NCBI GenBank assembly: GCA_963770155.1
Contig: CAVYOE010000001.1
Span: 1,116,001-1,180,000 of the forward strand
DNA from: CAVYOE01 sp963770155
Lineage (GTDB): Bacteria; Actinomycetota; Thermoleophilia; Solirubrobacterales; 70-9
Direction: 5' to 3'
Length of the DNA stretch: 64,000 bases
Notes under the pieces: generated by a model
What the model saw: only the letters and a program-made list of their open reading frames with translations
Databases searched by the model: none
What the model was told of the DNA's origin: nothing
Position numbers and translations under genes: made by a program
Shown here: piece after piece, positions 34,861 to 43,465 of the stretch
How the letters are laid out: the number at the start of each line of letters is the position of its first letter
Numbering within the stretch: position 1 is the first letter of the stretch

Positions 34861-36492
34861 CTAGTGACCCGGGATGAACTCGGGGATGTCGGCCTGGCTC
34901 AGCTCACCGCGGGTCGGCGGGCTGGTCGGCGGACGCGGCACGCGGGGGATCTCAGGCACCTTGTGGACACCGGAAACGTGGCCGTGCCCGTTGCCATCGA
35001 AGTCGCGCCCGCGGTCGACCTCGCCGTCGCGGGAAGCGCGCCGGTAGCGGCGTGCATAGGCCGAGTCGAAGCGGGTGGCGATCACCGTGATCCAGACCTG
35101 CTCGTCGAGGTCCTCGTCGATGTTTGCGCCGAAGATGATGTTGGCGTCGGGGTGCGCCGCCTCCTGGACGATCCGCGCGGCCTCGGAGGCCTCGACCAGG
35201 GACAGATCGGGCCCGCCGGTGATCGAAAGGAGCAGGGAGCGCGCGCCCTCGACCGAGGTCTCGAGGATCGGTGAGTTGACGGCCTTCTCAGCGGCGTGCA
35301 TGGCGCGGTGGTCACCGGAGCCCATCCCGATCCCGAGGATCGCGTCGCCTGCCTCGAGCATGGTCGTCCGGATATCGGCGAAGTCAAGGTTGATGAGGCC
35401 GGGGAGCATCACCAGGTCCGAGATGCCCTGCACGGCCTGGCGGAGGACGTCGTCGGCGACCTGGAAGGCGTCGACCATCGACGTTTTGCGCTCGAGGATC
35501 GTCAGCAGCTTCTCGTTCGGGACGACGATCAGGGTGTCGACCTCGGCGCTCAGCGCCGAGACGCCCTCCTCGGCCTGCGCAGCCCGGCGCACGCCCTCGA
35601 ACGCGAAGGGCTTGGTGCAGACACCGACGGTGAGCGCGCCGCCGTCGCGGGCGAGCTTGGCGACCACCGGCGCGGCGCCGGTGCCGGTGCCGCCGCCGGC
35701 GCCGGCGGTGACAAAGACCATGTCGGAGCCCTTGAGCACGTCCTTGATCTCGTCCTGGGTGTCGAACGCGGCGCGGTAACCGACCCTCGGGTCGGCGCCG
35801 GCGCCCAGGCCCCTGGTCAGCTCGGAGCCGATGTGCAAAGTGGTGTCCGCGTTCGAGCCCTCGAGCGACTGGAGGTCGGTGTTCATGGCGATGAACTCGA
35901 CGCCCTCGATCTCGGCCTCGACCATGCGGTTGACCGCGTTCACGCCGGCGCCGCCGACGCCGACAACACGCAGAACGGCGTTGTGGCTGCGCGGCACGAT
36001 CACGTGATTCGGATCGGGTTCGGTGCGCCCGAAGCGCGGCTTCTCGGCGGGCGGCAGGATCGGGTCGCTGATCAGCTTGCGGAGGCGCTCGCGCGGCTCC
36101 TTCACCGGACCCGGCTCCTCCTTCACCTTGAAGTCGACCGTCTGCTCCTCCTCGACCGCGCGCTTTGCCTTCGGCTGCTTGCGCTTCTTCGCCTTGGCCT
36201 TGGCGCGCTTCTTCGGCTTCGGAGCGGGCTTCTCGACGACCTCAACCTCGTCGGTCTCGGGCTCGGCTTCGACGACCTCGGCCTCCGGCTCGACCAGTTC
36301 GGGATCAGGCTCGACCTCGACCACCTGCGGATCGTTGTCGGGGGTTTCGACCTCGTTGGGCTCGACCAGGACCGTGGTCTCTTCGCGCTCAACCTTGGCC
36401 GCGATGTGGATGTCGCCAGGCTCGAGCCCCTCCTCCGTCGCACGGAAGAGGTCGGCCAGCGGGCCCTCTCGCATGCTGGCCCGGTTAGCCAT
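34861..36492 (-). CDS. ftsZ: FtsZ with a 170-residue N-terminal extension
   Basis: 543 residues. The tubulin-like core begins near residue 171 (VVGVGGAGVNAVNRM) and keeps the GTP signature AGAGGGTGTGAAP and the T7 loop NLDFADIRTTM, so it should polymerise and hydrolyse GTP. A C-terminal peptide (ADIPEFIPGH) matches the partner-binding tail. The extension is unusual: a short start (GPLADLFRATE), an acidic E/V/P-rich stretch (about 35-90) and a basic patch (KKRAKAKAKKRKQPKAKR). Normal FtsZ has 10-15 residues there. The start overlaps the ParA stop by eight bases, and no division-cluster genes are nearby. Confidence 0.92.
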   Translation of the reverse strand: MANRASMREGPLADLFRATEEGLEPGDIHIAAKVEREETTVLVEPNEVETPDNDPQVVEVEPDPELVEPEAEVVEAEPETDEVEVVEKPAPKPKKRAKAKAKKRKQPKAKRAVEEEQTVDFKVKEEPGPVKEPRERLRKLISDPILPPAEKPRFGRTEPDPNHVIVPRSHNAVLRVVGVGGAGVNAVNRMVEAEIEGVEFIAMNTDLQSLEGSNADTTLHIGSELTRGLGAGADPRVGYRAAFDTQDEIKDVLKGSDMVFVTAGAGGGTGTGAAPVVAKLARDGGALTVGVCTKPFAFEGVRRAAQAEEGVSALSAEVDTLIVVPNEKLLTILERKTSMVDAFQVADDVLRQAVQGISDLVMLPGLINLDFADIRTTMLEAGDAILGIGMGSGDHRAMHAAEKAVNSPILETSVEGARSLLLSITGGPDLSLVEASEAARIVQEAAHPDANIIFGANIDEDLDEQVWITVIATRFDSAYARRYRRASRDGEVDRGRDFDGNGHGHVSGVHKVPEIPRVPRPPTSPPTRGELSQADIPEFIPGH

Positions 36493-37402
36493 CGTCCTTG
36501 TCCCCTGCGAGCAGTTCTTTGGCGAGGTCGCGGTAGTAGGTGGCGGCCTGGCCGTCGGGCTCGTACTTGATCACCGAGCTTCCGCGGACCGGCGCTTCGG
36601 CGAACTTGATCGCCTTCTTGATCCGGGACTTGAAGACCAGCTCCCCGAAGTTCTCCTCGAGGATCTCGACGGCCTCCTTGGCGTGGACGGTCCGGGAGTC
36701 GAGCATCGTCGGCAGGATCCCCTCGATCTCGACCTTCGGATTCAGGTTCTCGCGAATCATCGAGAGCGTGTTCTGAAGCTGAACCAGCCCGCGCATCGAG
36801 AGGTACTCGCACTGGACCGGGACGATCACCTTGTCGGCGGCGGTGAGCGCATTCACGGTCAGCAGTCCGAGGCTCGGCGGCGTGTCGATGCAGATGAAGT
36901 CGTATTCGTGGGCGATCTCCTTGATCGCCTTCTGCAGCGAGCGCTCCCGGCCGATCTGGGCGCTCATCGCGATCTCGGCGCCGGCGAGGTCGATCGAGGC
37001 GACGGCGACGTCGATCTCGCGCTTCTGGATCACCTCCGAAAGCGGAATGTGGTGGACGAGCACGTCGAAGAGGCTCTTCTCGACCTTGTCGGGGTCGATG
37101 CCCTGGCTCATGGTCAGATTGCCCTGCGGGTCCATGTCGATGCAGAGGACCCGGTGCCCGGACTCGGAAAGCGCCACGGCCAGGTTGAGCGTGGTAGTGG
37201 TCTTGGCGACACCGCCCTTCTGGTTCGCGAAGGCGATCACCTGGAGCCCCTTGCGCGAGCGCGGCGTCTTCACCTTCGGCTCAGGCGCCGACTCCCCCTT
37301 GTGGGTGGCCTTTTCGGCCTTCTCCTTGCCCTTCTTGCGCTTGGGCGAAAGGGCATCCTCCGCGGCCACGCGGGGATTCGTCTTGGAGGCTTTTGCACCC
37401 AT
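36485..37402 (-). CDS. ParA/Soj-type ATPase coupled to ftsZ
   Basis: 305 residues. A disordered Lys-rich start is followed by the deviant Walker A FANQKGGVAKTTTTLN, switch CIDMDPQGNLTM and Walker B FICIDTPPSLGL. A C-terminal ParA part ends at RDLAKELL. ParA ATPases position chromosomes, cargo or division proteins by nucleoid- or membrane-bound gradients; no ParB gene is present here, and overlap with ftsZ suggests a role in placing the division ring. ATG 37402 chosen because longer starts run into the divergent ATPase gene. Confidence 0.85.
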   Translation of the reverse strand: MGAKASKTNPRVAAEDALSPKRKKGKEKAEKATHKGESAPEPKVKTPRSRKGLQVIAFANQKGGVAKTTTTLNLAVALSESGHRVLCIDMDPQGNLTMSQGIDPDKVEKSLFDVLVHHIPLSEVIQKREIDVAVASIDLAGAEIAMSAQIGRERSLQKAIKEIAHEYDFICIDTPPSLGLLTVNALTAADKVIVPVQCEYLSMRGLVQLQNTLSMIRENLNPKVEIEGILPTMLDSRTVHAKEAVEILEENFGELVFKSRIKKAIKFAEAPVRGSSVIKYEPDGQAATYYRDLAKELLAGDKDDG

Positions 37403-37418
37403 ACAAGGGCGGGTATTC

Positions 37419-37467
37419 GCACGCGGGAGCAACATTCCTGCCTGCGTAACGTGCTTTTCCCGCGTGC
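37419..37467. promoter_or_regulatory. 10-bp inverted repeat between parA-like and Get3-like genes
   Basis: GCACGCGGGA (37419-37428) and TCCCGCGTGC (37458-37467) are perfect inverted copies 29 bp apart in the 86-bp divergent spacer. The wide spacing suggests a looping or tetrameric regulator, or two half-sites each serving one gene. Confidence 0.45.
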
Positions 37468-37488
37468 CTGACAGAATCACCGCCCCCC

Positions 37489-38415
37489 GTGCCTGACCTG
37501 GACCTTCTCGACAAGCGCCTCGTAGTCGTCACGGGCAAGGGGGGCGTGGGTAAATCGACCGTTTCGATCGCCCTCGGCCTGGCCGCGGCCGCGCAGGGAA
37601 AACGCACAATCATTTGCGAAGTCGCCTCCCAGGAGAACGCGTCGCGCGTGTTCAAGCGTGCCCAGGTGGGCTTCCACGAGGTCGAAATGGCACCCAACCT
37701 CTGGTCGATATCGATTGACCCCGACGAGTCGATCCGCGAGTACGTGCTGCTCCAGCTCAAGGTGAAGGCCGCCAGGGACCTGCTCTTTCGCTCGAAGATC
37801 TTCACCTACCTGGCCGCGGCCACGCCCGGGCTCAAGGAGCTGGTCACGATCGGCAAGATCTGGGAGCTCGCCCAGCTTGATCGCAAGGTGAAAAAGGGCC
37901 AGAAGTACGACCTGGTGATCGTCGACGCGCCGGCGACCGGGCATGGGGTCGGCTTCCTGCAGACGCCGCGCACCTTCGCGGGCATTGCGCGGGTCGGCCC
38001 GATTCACTCGCAAGCAGAGGAGCTCGACGCCTTCATCACCGACAAGTCGCAGACCGGAGTCGCGATCGTTTCCCTGCCCGAGGAGATGCCGGTGAACGAG
38101 TCAGCCTCGCTGGAGGAGACCCTGAGAGGAGAGGTTGGAGTCGCGGTCGACCGGATCTACATGAACGCGCTCTACCCGGAGCGATTCAGCAAGGGGGACG
38201 TCAAGGAGCTCGAGCAGTCTCTGGAGGCTGTCAACGGATCGGCCCGCGGTGCGATCCGGGCGGCCCTGTCGGAGAACCGGCGCTGTCGCTCGCAGCGCTT
38301 GCAGCTGCAGCGGCTGAAACGCCGTGTCGAGGCACCGGTGAAGACGCTGCCGTTCATCTTCAAGCCGGAGATCGAAGTCGACGACCTGGAGAGCATGGCC
38401 GAGGCCATCTCGTGA
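37489..38415 (+). CDS. Get3/ArsA-family ATPase, first of pair
   Basis: 308 residues. Walker A VVVTGKGGVGKSTVSIAL with the signature lysine, switch I region AVGxx replaced by EVASQENASRVF, and switch II VIVDAPATGHGVGFLQTP. Paired genes of this kind occur across Actinobacteria (Rv3679-Rv3680 in M. tuberculosis). They are related to the ATPase that guides tail-anchored membrane proteins and to arsenite pump ATPases. GTG start with no clear ribosome site. Ten bases separate it from the second ATPase gene. Confidence 0.85.
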   Translation: MPDLDLLDKRLVVVTGKGGVGKSTVSIALGLAAAAQGKRTIICEVASQENASRVFKRAQVGFHEVEMAPNLWSISIDPDESIREYVLLQLKVKAARDLLFRSKIFTYLAAATPGLKELVTIGKIWELAQLDRKVKKGQKYDLVIVDAPATGHGVGFLQTPRTFAGIARVGPIHSQAEELDAFITDKSQTGVAIVSLPEEMPVNESASLEETLRGEVGVAVDRIYMNALYPERFSKGDVKELEQSLEAVNGSARGAIRAALSENRRCRSQRLQLQRLKRRVEAPVKTLPFIFKPEIEVDDLESMAEAIS

Positions 38416-38425
38416 CCGGAGCCTG

Positions 38426-39568
38426 ATGGCGAACGTCGGCGAGATCCTCGAAGGCAAAGGGGTCTGCATCTGCGCGGGCTCCGGCGGGGTGGGAAAGACG
38501 ACCACCTCGGCCGCGATCGCCGCCGGCCTCGCTGCCCGCGGGCAGCGGGTCGCGGTCCTGACCATCGACCCGGCGAAGCGCCTTGCGGACTCGCTCGGGC
38601 TCGACGAGCTCGGCAACGAGCCGAAGCAGGTCGACCCAAAGCTGTTCGACAACGCCGGAATCGATATGCGCGGCGAGCTCTGGGCGATGATGCTTGACGC
38701 CAAGGCGACCTTCGACGAGCTGGTCCGCAAGCACGCGCCGGATGCCGAAACCCGCGACCGCATCCTCAAGAACCGGATCTACCGCCAAATCTCGAACGCG
38801 CTGGCGGGCTCACAGGAGTTCATGGCGATGGAGAAGCTGTTCGAGATCCACACCGAAGGCCGCTTCGACGTGCTCGTGCTCGACACGCCGCCCTCGCGCA
38901 ACGCGCTCGATTTCCTCGACGCGCCGAAGCGGCTGACCCAGTTCATCGAAGGCCGCTCGCTCCAGATGTTCATGAAGCCGACCGGGTTTGCGACCAAGAT
39001 CGCCGGCCGCGGCGCCTCGATGATGTTCTCGGTGCTGAAGCGGGTCGTCGGCGTCGACCTGCTCGCCGACCTGAGCGAGTTCCTGACGGCGTTCAGCGGC
39101 ATGGTCGGGGGCTTCCAGGAGCGGGCCAAGCGGGTCAACGAGCTGCTCGCCGACCCGGCCACCTCGTTCCTGATCGTCTGCGGCCCCCAGGGAGAGCCGA
39201 TCGAGGAGGCCGTGTACTTCCACCGCAAGCTGGTCGAGGCGAAGCTGCCCGTCGGCGGCGTCGTCGTCAACAAGGTGCACTACGAAACGGAGGGCGACTC
39301 CGGTCCGGAGATCGAATCCGAACTTCTGGAGCTGTTCGGCAAAAAGCTCGCCGGCAAGGTGGCCGAGAACTTCGCCGACTACGAGGCGCTGGCGGCACGC
39401 GACGCCGCCAACGTCGACCGGCTCGTGCGTGAGCTCAAGGAGAAGAGGGTGATCCGCGTCCCCTACCTGGACGAGGACGTCCATGACCTGGGCGGCCTGC
39501 TGCAGATCGATCGCTTCCTGTTCGCCTCGAGCGAGGAGCGCGAGGCGATGGCTGCGGAAGCTGCCTGA
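38426..39568 (+). CDS. Get3/ArsA-family ATPase, second of pair
   Basis: 380 residues. Walker A CAGSGGVGKTTTSAAIA with a Ser in the signature-lysine position of the first ATPase, A-loop LTIDPAKRLADSLG and switch II VLDTPPSRNALDFLDAP. The helical insert rich in Met and Phe (RSLQMFMKPTGFATK, GRGASMMFSVL) could bind a hydrophobic segment. Likely heterodimer with the protein upstream, as for Rv3679-Rv3680. Its TGA stop abuts the opposite-strand stop of the next gene with no base between. Confidence 0.87.
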   Translation: MANVGEILEGKGVCICAGSGGVGKTTTSAAIAAGLAARGQRVAVLTIDPAKRLADSLGLDELGNEPKQVDPKLFDNAGIDMRGELWAMMLDAKATFDELVRKHAPDAETRDRILKNRIYRQISNALAGSQEFMAMEKLFEIHTEGRFDVLVLDTPPSRNALDFLDAPKRLTQFIEGRSLQMFMKPTGFATKIAGRGASMMFSVLKRVVGVDLLADLSEFLTAFSGMVGGFQERAKRVNELLADPATSFLIVCGPQGEPIEEAVYFHRKLVEAKLPVGGVVVNKVHYETEGDSGPEIESELLELFGKKLAGKVAENFADYEALAARDAANVDRLVRELKEKRVIRVPYLDEDVHDLGGLLQIDRFLFASSEEREAMAAEAA

Positions 39569-41035
39569 CTAGCGGTTGCGGGCGCTGCGCTTGCTCCCGT
39601 AGTCGCCGATCGACCAGTCGGTCGCATCGGGGACCGGGAACAGGAACTTGACGCTCGCCTCTGAGGCCCTGCGTCGCTCCTGACCACGCGGCCGGGGGCT
39701 CGCGAACTGGGGCCAGATCAGGTCCCGGTCGCGGTCGCCTCCAAGTGTGTCGCTGAGCCAGTCAGGCGTCTCTACGTTGGTGTCGGATGCCATTGAAGGC
39801 TCCCCTTCGACGCCTGGGGTGCCTACACCTTCCTCGGAGTCCCCTTCCACGGAAACCTCATGCATCGCACTGACCAGGTCAGGGGTCTCGATCTGCTCGG
39901 CCGCAGGCATGGGGGCCCCGGATGGGCCGGTCTCGGCCAGGCCCCACTCGGCGGTACCGCCCTGGGTGAGCGCCGAGCCTTCGCCCGCGCGGAGACCGTC
40001 GGCGACCAGGATCTCGTCCGCGGTGATCCTCAGGTCGGATCCGAGCTCGCCGGTTGCCATGCCGCAGAGCATCATTCGCAGCATCTCCTCCACCGTCGCG
40101 ATCGCCTCGAGCGGCGTCGGGTCACCCGGGCCGGGACGCTCACCGCGCAGGAGCTTGCGCTCCAGGGCGATTGCGCGTTCCAGGTTGCTGCGAAGCTCGT
40201 CGCGGTCCTCGGCACCGGCGCAGATGCCCGCGGCCCGTTCGGCAAGGTCGACGCCGGCAGGTCCGCCGCCCTCGAGCAGAGTGCGGAGCGCTTGCAGATG
40301 GTCACTGAGAGTGTCGAGCTGGCTCGAGCGCTCGTTCGCCTGGTCGAACCGGACCAGCGCCAGGCCGAAAGCCCGGGTCCGGGTGGTGCGCTCGGTGATT
40401 TGGTCCGAGAGCTTTCGCAGCTGCACCGCGTCGTGGGAGGAGAGCGCGTAGCCGCCTCCGCGGGCGCGCTTCGCCCCGGTGACGAAGCGGGTCCAGCCGT
40501 TCGCGTGACGAGCCCAGCCGTGCGGCCCGAGGCCGACTCCGCCGGGCTTCAGCAGCCGCAAAGTGGTCACCGTCTGACGCAACCGGGCGGCGGCGGCGTT
40601 AGGCGCCTGCTCGCTCGGGCCGACGTCAATGACAGCAAAGACGTTCTGTTCGGAGCCGGTCACTTCCTCAGGTTGATCCTCGAGGCCGCCGGAGCGAACC
40701 AGCCGGGCAAAGCCGAGATCCACCTCCGGCACGGACATCTTCATCCCGGTAAGCGGAACGATCGCGGTCCCGTCGGGCATCGGGTCGACGTCGGCGGGCG
40801 GCTCTTGCCTCGGCGGCTCGTGCGGAGCCACCGGCGACTCCTGGATCTCGTTGACGAGCAGCGACCTGACCGGCGGCTCCTCAGCTTCGCGTCCGGGGCC
40901 GCCGGGGGTAGGGCTGGTCGTCGGGTGGCCCTTATCCGCCGAGCGGTTCTTCGCGCTGACCACGATGTCCTCGTAGTTGCCGATCGCCTCGGCAAAGGCG
41001 ACCAGATCTCCGTCCTTGTCCATGCCGTTCGGCAT
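39569..41035 (-). CDS. hypothetical protein, 488 aa, low complexity ends
   Basis: 488 residues with no domain I recognise. A Pro/Glu-rich first third contains VVSAKNRSADKGHPTTS; the middle (about residues 170-330) is helical and Arg/Leu-rich (LRKLSDQITERTTRTRAFGL), and the last third is acidic (VEGDSEEGVGTPGVEG) ending in a basic KRSARNR. No signal peptide. Convergent with, and touching, the Get3-like gene. The start may be ATG 41035 or 41023. It might be a scaffold or regulator. Confidence 0.6.
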   Translation of the reverse strand: MPNGMDKDGDLVAFAEAIGNYEDIVVSAKNRSADKGHPTTSPTPGGPGREAEEPPVRSLLVNEIQESPVAPHEPPRQEPPADVDPMPDGTAIVPLTGMKMSVPEVDLGFARLVRSGGLEDQPEEVTGSEQNVFAVIDVGPSEQAPNAAAARLRQTVTTLRLLKPGGVGLGPHGWARHANGWTRFVTGAKRARGGGYALSSHDAVQLRKLSDQITERTTRTRAFGLALVRFDQANERSSQLDTLSDHLQALRTLLEGGGPAGVDLAERAAGICAGAEDRDELRSNLERAIALERKLLRGERPGPGDPTPLEAIATVEEMLRMMLCGMATGELGSDLRITADEILVADGLRAGEGSALTQGGTAEWGLAETGPSGAPMPAAEQIETPDLVSAMHEVSVEGDSEEGVGTPGVEGEPSMASDTNVETPDWLSDTLGGDRDRDLIWPQFASPRPRGQERRRASEASVKFLFPVPDATDWSIGDYGSKRSARNR

Positions 41036-41109
41036 GGCTCAGGGTTCTTCGGCGCTTCCTGCCGCCCTGCCTGAGCAGGCAGGGCTGCACGCTTACTTGC
41101 AGGACGCTG

Positions 41110-41439
41110 TTACGCGGCGACCTTGGGGCGCTCGCGCGGCAGCCAGCGGCGGCCGTAGGAGCGCATGTCCTCGATCAGCGGCACCAGTGCGCTCCCCTTC
41201 TCGGTCAGCGCGTATTCGACCCGGGGCGGGACCTCGGGGTAGGTGCGCCGTTCGACGATCCCCTCCTCCTCGAGCGCCCTCAGGCGCAGGGAGAGGGTGC
41301 GTGGGCTGATTCCCTCGAGCGAACGCTCCAGTTCGCAGAAACGCTGGCTGCGGTCAGCCAGGTCACGAATCACGAGGAGGGTCCACTTGCCGGAGATGAT
41401 GTCGGCGGTACGGCAGACGGGACAGGATGAGTCAGTCAT
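41110..41439 (-). CDS. HxlR-family winged-helix regulator, short form
   Basis: 109 residues. CPVCRTADIISGKWTLLVIR at the start has the Cys pair common in redox-sensing HxlR proteins, followed by the recognition helix (ISPRTLSLRLRALEEEG) and the wing (PEVPPRVEYALTEKG). ATG 41439 starts within 21 residues of a longer frame to 41502, which overlaps the leader. A 15-bp palindrome covers its own -35, so it is probably self-regulated. The exported hydrolase gene upstream on the same strand may be the target. Confidence 0.85.
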   Translation of the reverse strand: MTDSSCPVCRTADIISGKWTLLVIRDLADRSQRFCELERSLEGISPRTLSLRLRALEEEGIVERRTYPEVPPRVEYALTEKGSALVPLIEDMRSYGRRWLPRERPKVAA

Positions 41440-41503
41440 GGTTGGCGCGTGCGAGCTTTGAGGAAGAGAGTCTCTCCGGCTCTCTCCACACCTCGCTTTC
41501 ACG

Positions 41504-41533
41504 AGTATAGCGCCAAAACTTCATTTTGTGAAG
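41504..41533 (-). promoter_or_regulatory. HxlR gene promoter with operator
   Basis: Minus-strand -35 TTCACA (41527-41532) and -10 TATACT (41504-41509), 17 bp apart. The inverted repeat CTTCA-ttttg-TGAAG (41519-41533), of the same 5-5-5 design as the sites at 21157-21209, covers the -35. It starts directly after the stop of the hydrolase gene. Confidence 0.7.
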
Positions 41534-41537
41534 CGCG

Positions 41538-42659
41538 TTAGCGGCGGCGTTTCTTGCGCTTGCACGGCACCCGCCTGCGAGCCTTTTTTGTCTTGCCCCG
41601 CCTGCATCTCTTTCGCTTGCGGGCGCGAGTGACCGAGCTGGCGGGGCTGGCCGCACCGGACGAAAGCCGCGCGGCGAGGAACGGGCGGAGCAGGCCGATG
41701 GTCCGGTCGGGCTCCTCGATTTGCGGCCAGTGGCCCCCTCCTTCATATATGTGGATGGAGGCCCGGGGGAACGCCTCGGTCTGGCGCCGGGCAACCGTGG
41801 GGCTCACGAACGGGTCGCGCTCGCCGTGGATGACCAGTGCAGGGATGTCGTACGGCCGCAGCGCCGCGGCCTGGCGAAGAGCAAGCGCGTTGACGTCGGG
41901 CTCCGAGCGGTAGCCCTTGAGCACCGCGCATCGAGTCCCGCGGTCGAAGTCGTCGTACATCCGGTCGAGGAACTCGCGTGGCAGCGGGCGGGAGTTCTGC
42001 ATCTGCAGCCCGTTGACGAAGAACTCCCGGGTCGATTGCAGCATGAAGACCTCACCGACGACCGGGGTCTTCCAGATCTGGGCGAGCTGATGGTCGGTGT
42101 AGCCGAGCGGCACCCCACCACCCATCAACGTGGCACTCGCGAGGCGCCCCGGGTGACGGACCGCCCACTCGATTGCGACGACGCCCCCGAGGTCATGTGC
42201 CACCAGATGGACCCTCTGGACACCGAGGGAAGAGAGCAGCTGCCCGACCAGGTCGGTGCCACGCTCGAGCGTGTACGGAAAGTCGTATGGCTTGTCGGCC
42301 TTGCCGAAGCCAAGCAGGTCGAAGGCAAGTACGCGAGCGCCCGGCGGCGCCGCCTGCAGCAGGCCGGCCCAGTCGGATGACGAGCCGGGGTTACCGTGGA
42401 CGAAGACGACCGCCTCGGTTGCCGAAGCCGGCCCTCCCTCGATCAAGACCGTTTCGAAGCCCCCGTGCTGGACGCGACGGCGGGTGAAGCCGGCCGGCAG
42501 CTCGACGGGCGCGACCGGTCGATTTGTGTCGAGGGGGTTGAAGAACGTGTTGGCGGCCGCGCAATAGCCCAGCGGATCCGGGTATGCCGCCGATTGCGCT
42601 GCGGCGCTGCCGCTCAGCGCGACCACCAGAAGGGCCGCGAGTGACGCCAGCCGTCTCAT
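41538..42659 (-). CDS. exported alpha/beta hydrolase with Arg/Lys-Cys tail
   Basis: 373 residues. Signal peptide (LASLAALLVVALSGSAAAQ), then the hydrolase domain: FVHGNPGSSSDW, nucleophile elbow VAHDLGGVVAIEW with Asp as nucleophile (epoxide hydrolase/dehalogenase type), acid in HGERDPFV and His in GGGHWPQIEEPD. The catalytic triad is complete. The C-terminal 45 residues are a linker and a basic two-cysteine module (KRKRC-RRGKTKKARRRVP-CKRKKRRR). ATG is 6 nt after TACCTT. Substrate unknown; the product may act at the cell surface. Confidence 0.83.
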   Translation of the reverse strand: MRRLASLAALLVVALSGSAAAQSAAYPDPLGYCAAANTFFNPLDTNRPVAPVELPAGFTRRRVQHGGFETVLIEGGPASATEAVVFVHGNPGSSSDWAGLLQAAPPGARVLAFDLLGFGKADKPYDFPYTLERGTDLVGQLLSSLGVQRVHLVAHDLGGVVAIEWAVRHPGRLASATLMGGGVPLGYTDHQLAQIWKTPVVGEVFMLQSTREFFVNGLQMQNSRPLPREFLDRMYDDFDRGTRCAVLKGYRSEPDVNALALRQAAALRPYDIPALVIHGERDPFVSPTVARRQTEAFPRASIHIYEGGGHWPQIEEPDRTIGLLRPFLAARLSSGAASPASSVTRARKRKRCRRGKTKKARRRVPCKRKKRRR

Positions 42660-42665
42660 CGGGCA

Positions 42666-42671
42666 AAGGTA
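42666..42671 (-). promoter_or_regulatory. -10 element for leaderless exported hydrolase gene
   Basis: TACCTT, 6 nt before the ATG at 42659. Confidence 0.55.
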
Positions 42672-42672
42672 G

Positions 42673-43428
42673 TCAATCGCCGGCGGCGCTGAGCCGGATC
42701 GCCTCCGGGAAACGGCCCCAGCGGGTCAGCAACGCTGCCCTGCCGTTCGGCACGGCCTTCGACTCGGCGCGCCAGAGGGCCGCGACGTCTTTGGCAACCG
42801 ATCCACGCGGGTGCTCCTCCGACGCCCGGCGGCGGACATCTTTCGAGACTTCCCCACGCCGGATTCCGAGCAGGTCGGCGATCGCGCCGTGCTGGATGTA
42901 CTCGGCCAGGGGACTGTCCTGCTCGGCCTCGACTCTGGTGGTGATGTGGCCGCAGATGCCATCAGCCATCGCCTCGGTGCGGTCGCGCTCCACCCCGGCT
43001 CGGACCGCCACATCGATCGCCGCCTCGGCGCTGCGAATCGTGAAGTCCTGATCGGCGACCGCCTCGACGATCCCGGCGTCGTGCAGGAGCGAGCCGACGT
43101 AGAAGAGCTCGGGGTCGAGCTCTTCCCCGTCAAGTTGCGCCAGAGCGGAGCCGAAGATCCAGGTCCGGTAGCCGTGACCGATCACGCTGCGCGGCTGCCG
43201 CGCCGCAGCCCTCTCCCCCTCTTGCGCGAATTCCGAATCCGGCGGGACGATCGAGTCCGCGTCGATTCGCCCTGCCTCCTCCGGGACGCGGCCCAGGATG
43301 AGGCGCATCCGGCCGAGCAGCAGGCGGTGATACGAGCGCACTACCCGCGCCGCCAACCGTCGCTTCTCGGCCCGGGTCAGGTTGCCCCCGGTCGCCTTCG
43401 CCCATTCGTAGCTGCCGAGTACGGCCAC
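42673..43428 (-). CDS. HD-domain phosphohydrolase-like protein
   Basis: 251 residues. Metal ligands of an HD domain: His in SVIGHGYRTWIFG, the HD pair in YVGSLLHDAGIVE and a later His in GICGHITTR. The HD-GYP motif of c-di-GMP phosphodiesterases is absent, so despite the nearby c-di-GMP-controlled pili it should not be assumed to degrade c-di-GMP; a cyanamide hydratase- or nucleotide hydrolase-like role is more in line with the pattern. GTG start six nt after TATGGT. It lies between the pilus genes and the exported hydrolase. Confidence 0.75.
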   Translation of the reverse strand: MAVLGSYEWAKATGGNLTRAEKRRLAARVVRSYHRLLLGRMRLILGRVPEEAGRIDADSIVPPDSEFAQEGERAAARQPRSVIGHGYRTWIFGSALAQLDGEELDPELFYVGSLLHDAGIVEAVADQDFTIRSAEAAIDVAVRAGVERDRTEAMADGICGHITTRVEAEQDSPLAEYIQHGAIADLLGIRRGEVSKDVRRRASEEHPRGSVAKDVAALWRAESKAVPNGRAALLTRWGRFPEAIRLSAAGD

Positions 43429-43434
43429 CCGGCA

Positions 43435-43440
43435 ACCATA
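43435..43440 (-). promoter_or_regulatory. -10 element for leaderless HD-domain gene
   Basis: TATGGT, 6 nt before the GTG at 43428. Confidence 0.5.
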
Positions 43441-43465
43441 TGCGCCGTCCGCCGGCGCTTGGCGG

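Noticed and set aside
42673..43428. HD-domain gene as c-di-GMP phosphodiesterase
   Set aside because: No HD-GYP signature beyond the HD residues; proximity to a c-di-GMP riboswitch is not evidence.
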